Assembly (NCBI GenBank): GCA_007674295.1
Contig: CM017450.1
Location: 62,001-126,000 of the forward strand
Reading direction: 5' to 3'
DNA: 64,000 bases
Origin: Antonospora locustae
Lineage: Eukaryota; Microsporidia
Both the position numbers and the translations under genes were made by a program. How positions within the stretch are numbered: the stretch's first letter is position 1; each line of letters begins with the position of its first letter. Below, one piece after another: positions 26,262 to 34,600 of this stretch. Below the pieces are notes generated by a model. It was not told the DNA's origin, made no database searches, and saw only the letters and a program-made list of their open reading frames with translations.

Positions 26262-26660
26262 CTACTCAACGTGAGGGTCTTCAAAAAGCCTGTTTATCAT
26301 CTCCTGTGTGGGATATGGCGGCTTGAAGGCACGAGATCTCTCATATCCGTAGGGCGGCTCTCTCACACAGCTGATCCTCGCTGCTTGTGCAAAAAACACA
26401 TCAGGATCCACATCAACAACAGTTCTGTCATTGCTTGCCTTTATTTGACGATCAATATCTATCAAGCGTCTGTACTCTTCGTTTGCAAACGTGAAGATTC
26501 TTTTCTTTAGCAACCCTAAGATACCTTCGTCACATACTTGCTGCACAAGATCAACTTTTTTGGCTTGCACCACAACTTCGTGGATGCTTGCATTGTCGTC
26601 AAGGTACTTTTCCAGCAGAGCAAGAAAGGTCTCAGACTCTCTATCGAAAATAACATCCAT
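26262..26660 (-). CDS. MED4: Mediator complex subunit 4
   Basis: A 132-residue protein. The C-terminal half FFAQAARISCVREPP followed by FKPPYPTQEMINR matches the Med4 signature (A-R-I-S-x-T-x-A-P-P, then RPPYPTEEMM). The N-terminal half is helical, as expected for the part that pairs with Med9 and other middle-module subunits. Yeast Med4 is 284 residues. AAACCC abuts the ATG. The divergent start of the ERB1-like gene lies 60 bp away. Confidence 0.75.
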   Translation of the reverse strand: MDVIFDRESETFLALLEKYLDDNASIHEVVVQAKKVDLVQQVCDEGILGLLKKRIFTFANEEYRRLIDIDRQIKASNDRTVVDVDPDVFFAQAARISCVREPPYGYERSRAFKPPYPTQEMINRLFEDPHVE

Positions 26661-26720
26661 GGGTTTGTGTAAGAAGTGTGCCTACTACACACGGTCTGTG
26701 TTGGTGATGCAAGCCCCTGA

Positions 26721-28049
26721 ATGGACAGAATAGACAAGTTTCTCAAGACACGGCCATCTAAGTCAAGGCGGCTAATTCGAGTGGGCAGCAGGGAGGTTGT
26801 GATAACAAAGGAGGATGTGAAGAAGGTCAGAAGATACGTAAACAGAGAGTGTCTTGATAATATAGACCTGCACACACCATGTAACACGGCATACAGCAGA
26901 GTCCCAGGAGAGGCAGTTGTAAAGCAGAAAAAAGACATCTCGCTTGCAATGCAGGAGCGGGACATAAAGAAAATGCTTTCAAAGAAGAAGCACATGCACA
27001 CAGCCAAGAAAAATTCGTACGAGTGGGTGCTGGCAGAGTGTGCTGGCGGAGATGAATTTGTCAATCTAGAGAGGTATAACTCGAGCATGCATATCAGCGA
27101 ACATGCATTTAGCAAAGATGCGCTTGCATGCTACTATAAAGAGCTTGAGCTTATGTATTCAAGGCCGAAGGAGAAGACACGGCGCGTGACGGCAGACAGG
27201 CTTGATATTGACACTCCGTACCCTCGTAGAGAAGCAAAAGCCATAGCTTCTGAGCCCTTTGCCGCTCTACACAGAGGCTGGGGACTTGTGGTAGATAAAG
27301 CTGCATGTAGATACAGCGCTATGGATGTTAGAAGAGGAATTGCAGTGCAGAGTGCAGATGGAGGACGTGTCTGTGCAGTTGGAGACAACATCTTTGCCTT
27401 GGTGCACGGAGTCGTTATAGAAAAGCCACTTTTTGGCGAAACAGTGGTGTTCCATGGGGTGTCTGTGGCGGATGACGTTGCTAGTGTGTATGTGTCCAGA
27501 GAAGTACATATGCATTCGATGTCAGTGGATGAAAGAATCCTCGACTTTGTGGTCAGTAACGAGAGCATTGTGCTGGCCACAAAGAGATGTGTCATTTTGC
27601 ACAGCATACAGACGGGAAGGTCGCGGAGATTTCGATTCTGTAGGCTACAAAAGATGGCTCTAAAAAGCGGCTCGCTGTATGTGCTCTCGCAAGACATTCT
27701 CTACCGCGTCGACTTTCAGAGTCCTGGAAAGGAAATTGTGTGTACAGGTGTGAACACCTTTTCCGCAGGAAGTGTCATTGTGGTTGCTTCTGGCGAAAAC
27801 GTGGTCGTGTGTGGAAGACGAATGTACCAGGGAAGTCTAGTTCGAGACGTCCTTGCACATCAAACCCTGCCGATCTTCTGTGCAGCGACTGCCAACGAGC
27901 TGCGTGTGTTCTACTACAAGAGAGATGAGAGCACAATACAAGTAAGACTGTGCAGAAGAATACAGGGGCTGTTTTCAGGCATGGTGTTTCACGAAAAATA
28001 CCACTGGCTCTATGCACATAGAGAAGGCCTGCTGAGACTACACGTATGA
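26721..28049 (+). CDS. Ribosome-biogenesis WD40 protein, reduced Erb1/BOP1-like
   Basis: A 442-residue protein with a basic, helical N-terminal part and a C-terminal beta-rich part. The last ~90 residues fit Erb1: VRDVLAHQTLPIFCAA, RLCRRIQG and MVFHEKYHWLYAHREGLLRL, which align with its AFHRKLPLFASG, KRLRGH and VVWHP-EPWLF-AGADG segments. An upstream EKTRRVTADRLDIDTPYP stretch could be its KLPSPRDLKPFP linker. WD and GH signatures are mostly worn away and the BOP1NT domain is hard to see. Erb1 acts with Ytm1 and Nop7 in 60S assembly. GCCCCTGA precedes the ATG. Confidence 0.55.
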   Translation: MDRIDKFLKTRPSKSRRLIRVGSREVVITKEDVKKVRRYVNRECLDNIDLHTPCNTAYSRVPGEAVVKQKKDISLAMQERDIKKMLSKKKHMHTAKKNSYEWVLAECAGGDEFVNLERYNSSMHISEHAFSKDALACYYKELELMYSRPKEKTRRVTADRLDIDTPYPRREAKAIASEPFAALHRGWGLVVDKAACRYSAMDVRRGIAVQSADGGRVCAVGDNIFALVHGVVIEKPLFGETVVFHGVSVADDVASVYVSREVHMHSMSVDERILDFVVSNESIVLATKRCVILHSIQTGRSRRFRFCRLQKMALKSGSLYVLSQDILYRVDFQSPGKEIVCTGVNTFSAGSVIVVASGENVVVCGRRMYQGSLVRDVLAHQTLPIFCAATANELRVFYYKRDESTIQVRLCRRIQGLFSGMVFHEKYHWLYAHREGLLRLHV

Positions 28050-28068
28050 GAAGCAGCCAGCCCTAGAC

Positions 28069-28980
28069 ATGATTAGCCATGGAAAAAAAAGGCAGAGTGT
28101 AGAGAAACAGAAGGACGATACAGCAAGCCTTGTTGTGCTTATGGCGAACCGTAGAGATAGGGAGATGCTAAAGGCACTGGTGCAAATTGTGCCGGACGAC
28201 TATTATGCGTGGCATGTTCTCTCGGAGTCCAGAGACAGCGCCTTTCTGCATGTCAGCGAGTGTGCTCTTGCATCAAATCCAAAATCGTATCCTGCATGGC
28301 ATCATCGTCTTCTCTGTGTGCAAGCAACTGCGACAGACAAGGCTCTGTGCAGGGAGGAGAGACTTACACGGCTTCTCATCAACCATGATTCACGAAACTT
28401 CCATGCATGGGCGTACCGCCGTGCCCTTGGTCTTAGTGTAATTCGAGACGTCTTCAACTACTCGTGCATGCACGACCTCATTGTGCGCGGTCACGATCTC
28501 AATGCGGCTGCACTGGTTGCTACAGACCCGTACTTTGAGGGCGGCCACAACTTGTTCCGTTTTCGGTGCGAAAACTTTCTCCATCTGAAGGTATTTTGCA
28601 CACGTATGAGCCTAAACTTTCCTCGACCCTTCAAAGGACGCGTTATCGTTGATGGCCAGAAGCGCGACCTAGAGCATCCGGTTTTAGTGTGCTGGTTTCA
28701 ACACAGAGGCTCAGAAACACCTCATGTCTATTTAGACGATAAGAAGTTTCTTGCACAGAGTTTTGTGTACAATGTGAGCTTTCTTGACGACCTTATCCAT
28801 ATCGACCCAGAATGCGCGCTTCTGTATCTGTCAAAACTCTGGTGCACAACAAACAGGGCGCCTTTGATATCCAAGCTTTGCGAGCTGGATGAGCTCAGAC
28901 AGAATTGGTATAGGAGCCTGTACGACAGCAGCTTCCGCATTTTGAGGCTTGTTGAAGTGCACACACTTGCGTCCAGATGA
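28069..28980 (+). CDS. BET4: Rab geranylgeranyltransferase alpha subunit
   Basis: A 303-residue protein. The N-terminus ISHGKKRQ matches the Bet4/RabGGTA start (M-H-G-x-K-R). Prenyltransferase-alpha repeats are seen as NPKSYPAWHHRLL and DSRNFHAWAYRR, the family's P-K-S-Y-x-x-W-x-H-R pattern. With Bet2 it attaches geranylgeranyl groups to Rab GTPases delivered by REP. No LRR or Ig-like insert is present, as in fungi. It starts 19 bp after the ERB1-like stop on the same strand, with CCC seven bases before the ATG. Confidence 0.85.
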   Translation: MISHGKKRQSVEKQKDDTASLVVLMANRRDREMLKALVQIVPDDYYAWHVLSESRDSAFLHVSECALASNPKSYPAWHHRLLCVQATATDKALCREERLTRLLINHDSRNFHAWAYRRALGLSVIRDVFNYSCMHDLIVRGHDLNAAALVATDPYFEGGHNLFRFRCENFLHLKVFCTRMSLNFPRPFKGRVIVDGQKRDLEHPVLVCWFQHRGSETPHVYLDDKKFLAQSFVYNVSFLDDLIHIDPECALLYLSKLWCTTNRAPLISKLCELDELRQNWYRSLYDSSFRILRLVEVHTLASR

Positions 28981-29073
28981 ATGTTTATTAACCATATTGT
29001 AAGCAGCACAAAGCTGATATGTTTTCGAAAGGACTTGCGGGCGTATGAATAAAGTCTGCCCTGACAGAGGCGC

Positions 29074-29526
29074 TCACTTCACCAGATTGCTCAACGCCTT
29101 GATGACGTCGTAGCTGTTCTCAGCAAGCGCCTTCTCTGCCTTATCCTGCGACACACCTGCTTGGCTCATAAGCAGCGCAACGTCATCCTGAGACGGCACT
29201 GCTTCTGCAAGTGACACCGGATCTCCGGGCTCCGCACCGCCACTCGATGATGCTGGCTCTGGAGCACTGGTGTACTTTTCTTGTATCTTTCTAAGTCTTT
29301 CAATATGCTCACGCAGTGCATGGATGTTGTAGCCATATCCTATGCTGCTGAACACAAAGACGGTATCGGTGCCGGGTACCTTGAACACAACAGGATTTGA
29401 AATTGCAAACCTCTCTGTTCTTCTGGTGAAGCTAGCACCCACTACACCGTCCACGCGCTCCATCTTGAGCTTTGTCTCAAGGACTGCATGCACCGCCCTT
29501 TCCTGTTCTGTTAATTCCCGCTGCAT
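29074..29526 (-). CDS. EGD2: Nascent polypeptide-associated complex alpha subunit
   Basis: A 150-residue ribosome-associated chaperone subunit. The NAC domain (about 18-65) is recognisable from ERVDGVVGASFTRRTERFAISNPVVFK and a following TDTVFVF strand, and a UBA domain closes the protein (SQAGVSQDKAEKALAENSYDVIKAL). It dimerises with Btt1/Egd1 near the ribosome exit tunnel. The ORF stays open upstream across the antisense of tRNA-Ala, but the true start is the ATG at 29526, with CAGCCC directly before it. Confidence 0.88.
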   Translation of the reverse strand: MQRELTEQERAVHAVLETKLKMERVDGVVGASFTRRTERFAISNPVVFKVPGTDTVFVFSSIGYGYNIHALREHIERLRKIQEKYTSAPEPASSSGGAEPGDPVSLAEAVPSQDDVALLMSQAGVSQDKAEKALAENSYDVIKALSNLVK

Positions 29527-29592
29527 GGGCTGCACCTTTGCCCCGCAAAAGAAGCATCTGGGCACACATGTATGATGTCTGCCACGTGCAGC

Positions 29593-29664
29593 GGGGACAT
29601 AGCTCAGTGGCAGAGCGCCTGATTTGCATTCAGGAGGTCGAGGGTTCAACTCCCTCTGTCTCCA
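29593..29664 (+). tRNA. tRNA-Ala (UGC)
   Basis: A 72-base cloverleaf. Acceptor ggggaca/tgtctcc includes the G3-U70 wobble, the alanine identity element. The anticodon loop is tttgcat (anticodon TGC), with box A AGCTCAGTGGC and box B AGGGTTCAACTCCCT. There is no intron. TTTT follows the discriminator A. Confidence 0.96.
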
Positions 29665-29668
29665 TTTT
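29665..29668 (+). terminator. Pol III T-run after tRNA-Ala
   Basis: TTTT starts directly after the discriminator base of tRNA-Ala. Confidence 0.75.
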
Positions 29669-30072
29669 CTATGTCTCGCACCCTGCACAGACATCTCTCA
29701 TCAAATCATCTTACGGGTCTTTGTGGAAGAAAAGTCTGTGCATGCAGCGGGAAAGGTCTGAATGTGCAACAACAACCACTGCTGAAGTCACCGCGAGCGT
29801 GCACAAAGTTTCTCTCTTATAAAGCGCTTTTAATAGCTAAAAAGTCAGTTAGCGAAGCTGATATGCTCTGCAGCCTGTTTTGCGCTTAGAAGTATCTAGC
29901 AGCACAAATTAACTATTGCTTGAGCAAAGCCTTGCAACTGTGTTGTCCCGCTTACACATCATTGCTTGGCTTTCATGCTTGTTTTCCATTGCCTTTTCGC
30001 AGCATTCATACGTGGCAGCTTCTGTTTCTTTCTTCATGCAGCTTTACTGAACGATGCAGAATGTGCTGCTGG
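29669..30072. other. Gap between tRNA-Ala and beta-tubulin 3' end
   Basis: About 400 bases with only short, unconvincing ORFs. No further tRNA box A/B pair or other known RNA motif was spotted. Confidence 0.4.
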
Positions 30073-31395
30073 CTAGTCTCTCAAATTAAGATCGTCGTTA
30101 TCATCCATTGTGTTACTTTGATACTGCTGATATTCAATGACCAGGTCATTAAGATTAGACTCTGCCTCGGTGAACTCCATCTCGTCCATGCCCTCGCCAG
30201 TGTACCAGTGCAGAAAGGCTTTTCGCCTGAACATGACAGAAAATTGATCTGAAATTCTCTTGAAAAGCTCCTGTATGGACGTTGAGTTTCCAATGAAAGT
30301 TGCTGACATGTCGAGACCACTGGGAGGGATGTCGCACACTGCTGTTTTGACATTGTTGGGGATCCACTCAACAAAATGCGCTGAGTTTCTTGTCTGGACC
30401 TGCAGCATCTGCTCGTCAACATCCTTCATGCTTATCTTTCCCCTGAAAACAGCAGCCACAGTCAGATACCTTCCGTGCCGCGGGTCTGACGCTGCCATCA
30501 TGTTTTTTGAGTCAAACATCTGGCTTGTAAGTTCTGAGACGGAATATGTTCTGTACTGCGACGTTCCCTGTGCTATCAGCGGTGCGAACCCCACAATAAA
30601 GAAGTGCAGTCTGGGGAAGGGCACCATGTTGACTGCAAGCTTTCTCAGATCGGCATTCAGCTGGCCAGGAAACCTCAGACATGTTGTGACGCCGCTCATC
30701 ACCAAGGAGACTAAATGGTTAAGCTCGCCATATCCAGGAGTGCTAAGCTTCAGAGTCCTAAAGCAGATGTCGTACAGAGCCTCATTGTCGATGCAGAACG
30801 TCTCGTCTGCGTTTTCAACGAGCTGATGTATGGAGAGCGTTGCGTTGTATGGTTCCACAACGGTATCGCTCACCTTTGGCGAAGGGACAACTGAAAACGT
30901 ACACATCATTCGGTCAGGATACTCTTCTCTTATTTTGGAGATAAGCAGTGTTCCCATTCCAGCACCGGTGCCTCCCCCAAGCGAATGCGTGAACTGAAAC
31001 CCTTGCAAGCAGTCAGAGCTCTCGGCCTCCTTTCTGACCACGTCCAGCACAGAGTCTATCAGCTCTGCGCCCTCTGTGTAGTGGCCCTTAGCCCAGTTGT
31101 TTCCTGCACCCGATTGTCCAAAAATGAAGTTGTCTGGCCTGAAGAGCCTTCCCAGCGGCCCTGCTCGGACAGAGTCCATTGTACCTGGCTCGAGATCAAT
31201 CAGTACCGCACGGGGCACGTATTTGCTTGAGGAGGCCTCGTTGTAATAAACATTGATTCTCTCAAGCTGGTTTGAAGAGTGTCCAACAAAGTGGCCCTCG
31301 TTGTTTATGCCGTGTTCTTCGCTAATGACCTCCCAGAACTTGGACCCAACCTGGTTGCCGCACTGTCCTGTTTGCAGATGAATAATCTCTCTCAT
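30073..31395 (-). CDS. TUB2: Beta-tubulin
   Basis: A 440-residue beta-tubulin starting with [15 protein letters not shown]. The nucleotide loop [10 protein letters not shown], the GE-region and the acidic tail ([11 protein letters not shown]) are intact. Residues tied to benzimidazole binding are His6, Cys165, Phe167, Glu198, Phe200, Cys239 and Arg241; Cys165 is the usual microsporidian state and the set resembles drug-sensitive species. The mRNA-autoregulatory N-terminus M-R-E-I is present. TTTTTACCCCACA stands before the ATG, one of the clearest CCC promoters in the window. Confidence 0.98.
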   Translation of the reverse strand: MREIIHLQTGQCGNQVGSKFWEVISEEHGINNEGHFVGHSSNQLERINVYYNEASSSKYVPRAVLIDLEPGTMDSVRAGPLGRLFRPDNFIFGQSGAGNNWAKGHYTEGAELIDSVLDVVRKEAESSDCLQGFQFTHSLGGGTGAGMGTLLISKIREEYPDRMMCTFSVVPSPKVSDTVVEPYNATLSIHQLVENADETFCIDNEALYDICFRTLKLSTPGYGELNHLVSLVMSGVTTCLRFPGQLNADLRKLAVNMVPFPRLHFFIVGFAPLIAQGTSQYRTYSVSELTSQMFDSKNMMAASDPRHGRYLTVAAVFRGKISMKDVDEQMLQVQTRNSAHFVEWIPNNVKTAVCDIPPSGLDMSATFIGNSTSIQELFKRISDQFSVMFRRKAFLHWYTGEGMDEMEFTEAESNLNDLVIEYQQYQSNTMDDNDDLNLRD

Positions 31396-31408
31396 TGTGG
31401 GGTAAAAA
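31396..31408 (-). promoter_or_regulatory. CCC-type promoter of beta-tubulin
   Basis: On the minus strand the sequence TTTTTACCCCACA ends immediately before the ATG. The same T/A-rich block plus CCCC plus ACA precedes the P5B ATPase start (TTATACCCCACA). This fits the short-leader microsporidian promoter signature. Confidence 0.65.
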
Positions 31409-31657
31409 TTTTGTTGGAGGTAGAACAAGAAGGAGCCCGCTGTTTCCTCAGAGCATGCATTCTAGTGCATACAGCTTGGCATGGTGCTGCAAGTGCATCA
31501 GCCTGCAGATGATAATTGAGCAGAGGGCCAGAGTTACAGATTATGTGTGTTTAAAGCTCTCTGTAGTGCAACTGCACTTGTACGTTCTATTTGCAGTGAC
31601 ACTTCAGTGCAGCTGTGGTTCCGAACCCGGCTAAAATGTCAGCACTGCCACCCTAGC

Positions 31658-34600
31658 ATGGAAATTCAGGAATGTCTCCTGCTCAAAAGCAGCGAAGAAG
31701 CATCTTCAAAGACGTGCATCCGCTTCTTTGTATACGAACCAAATGTGTGCAGAAAAATAGAACTGATTACAAGGTTAGTTGGTGATCTGAAGTCCATTGC
31801 GATAATCTGCGAGGGACCGTCCAAGTTGAGAGCAAAGCTTCTAAACTATCCAAAGTGCCTCACCTACAAGGATAGGGCTGAAAACAAATACCGTGTTCTT
31901 GTATTTGAAGACTGCAGAACATACGCCGAAATAAAAGCTGCTGAGGAGTACGCAGGCGCAGGTTTTCGGATTCTAGCATTTACCGACCATCCTTCGCTGT
32001 TTCTTGAGTACAGCAGGAGATCAATTAGAGCTCTATGCTCTATGCACACGCAAGTAGCGTTTTATAAAAACGTATTTGAAAAAAGCAAGCTCGTCTTCTA
32101 CAGGTGCAAGGGCAGAAGCTTGCTGAGCACACGGCAATCCGTTGCACAGACAATAGGGGAGACAGATGTGTTAGGGGCTGCAAGCGACGGCTGCCAAAGA
32201 ACAGAGATGTGTGTATGCAGTGTCTGCGCAGGCGATACGAGAGACATTGTTGAGGTCTATACAAATAACAACGATTTCAGAAAGACAGCATACATATCTC
32301 ACAAACTCAGAAGACTTGAAAGGATTATTGAGCTGCTTGGTGACACGTTTGTGGTGATGGTATCAAGCCAGGAGAGAACAAGCATATTACTAGCTAATCT
32401 ATACGGTGGCAAGCACGTAAAGACTGTATCGGGGCTTATCAGAACAGAGAGAATGATATTTGCCACTTTTGCTTACCTACGTGACAATGAACAGGAAACG
32501 CTGTGGACCTGTTCTATTGCAGGCATGCATGTCTATTTTGTTTACTTTGACTTTGACTTTTACTGTTTAGGAGAAAACAGGTTTTTGCTTCTACCAGAGA
32601 AGGATAGGGAGAAGCTCCTTGAGTTAATTATGCTCGAAGAGCAAATCGTCTTGAACAGTGGTGACTGTACGATGGACATGCAGAAGAGCACCAAAAGAGA
32701 TGATGTCCTGCCCGTAATGTCTTATGCACTGTGGACAGAAAGCCACGGCAAAGATGCTTTCAGAGACTCTGTAACAAAAAGTAATGAGCCTTCTGTGTTT
32801 CAGAAGAGGAACGCCATACGAGAAGATGCCTGCACTCGACATACGGGCAAAAGAGAGAAACAGGAAGCTTTGATTGAAGTTGATGCAGACATCGACAGTT
32901 CTATTTTGTCATCACACTGGGTTGTACCATCAAAGAGGCTCATTGGTGCTGGAAAAAGGAAAAGACTGCTTATCAGAGACGAAGACGTACTTTCAAGGGT
33001 TGGAATAGTGCATGCTAAAGTGCAAACACCATTGCGAATCCTAAGTCTTACTGCGTCTGCCTGCACACGTGCTCTGCAAATTTCTATGCTCAAGTTGGGG
33101 AATGTTTCATCTCATTCTACATTTAGCGATGCAATTCTGCTTTCAGATGCAGGAACATTTTGTTTGCAAAACGGAAACATCAGCATTATGTATGTTGCAA
33201 ACGGACGGACTTACAAGCTTGTGCTGTCACTTTTGGACCTGGATCCGTTTGTATTTGTGCACTCGGCGCCCGAAGAAGAATGGACTTACTTGACGATGAC
33301 AACTAAGAACTTCTTCAAGATACTTTGTCTCAATGAAGAAGAAGGTTGCTGGAAGAGAATGTCAATCAAAAACATGCCCGAGTGCAGAGACAGGTATGAT
33401 GTTCAGTTTAGAACAAAGTTCGAAGTAGCTGGTGTACTGAGAGACCACTTTGCGTCTTTTGCTTTAATGTACTCCTCTCTTGCAGAGTGCAGCGCCGGAT
33501 TGACGTTACAAGAAGTAAGAACGATGTGCAGACACCTTTCCTTTGAAGAGTACTATTACTTAGAATGCTTTCTAACGCAGAAAGGCAGATTTGTGGCAAA
33601 CAGAATGACCGCAGAGGATCTGAAGTGTATCAACAGCTTCGGCTTTATTAATGTGATAAAGAGACTGGATCGTGTTGTAGACTGCAGATTTGTGGATATC
33701 AGCAGCAAAATAGAAAGTATACTAAGCACCACTGAATGCAGAGGTGGACAAAAAGCAGAAGACACGGCGATGTATGGAAGAAACATTCACAACTCAGGTG
33801 AGAGTATCGCCTTGGTGAAGAGCGCAATACACACACCTTTCAGAGTATTTTATCTCTATCCTTCACTAACAGGGTCGAACAGAGTGCTTCGTGAGTTTGA
33901 CGAAGACAAGTTCATTCGAGTGGGGTTTAGAGAGGAAAATATGGTTGATAGAATTGCTAGAGCAGGCTCGCAGGACAACACTGAAGTGTTTGAACATTAC
34001 AGGTTTCTACTTAGAGATGGCATGTACGTTGGAAGAAGAAAGTTTTTCTTTCTGGCAATGAGCTCGAGCCAGATGAAACTGCACAATGCGTGGTTTGTCA
34101 CGCCATACATTGTGAGGGGGACACTGGTGGGGCCTGATTTTATTCGCTCGTGGATGGGCGACTTTTCCGCAATAAGGAACATAGGAAAATATGCTGTAAG
34201 GCTGGGACAGGTTCTAAGCACAACAAGAAAGACATTTCCCATAGCCAGGCACAGAGAAGTGAATGACATTGCCAGAAATGGTTACACATTTAGCGATGGA
34301 ATAGGCATGGTAAACAGAGCAACCGCAGAAAGAATTTCGTCATGCCTGCGACTTGCAACAACACCTTCTGTATTTCAGATCAGGTTTGCAGGATACAAGG
34401 GAACTGTATCCGTCTGCAACATGCAAGATGATCTTGTTCTGAGGCCTAGCATGAGGAAATTTGAGTCGAAACACAGCATGCTGGAGATTGTTGCGCATTC
34501 GCAGAGAATCCCATTCTATATGAACAGACAGTTCATAATGATTCTTGAGTCTCTGGGCGTGCACTGGAGCGTGTTTGTCAATATGCACGACTACCATGTG

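Noticed and set aside
29527..29694. N-terminal extension of the NAC-alpha reading frame
   Set aside because: It is the antisense of tRNA-Ala and has no homology; the family starts at the ATG at 29526, which has a CCC context.
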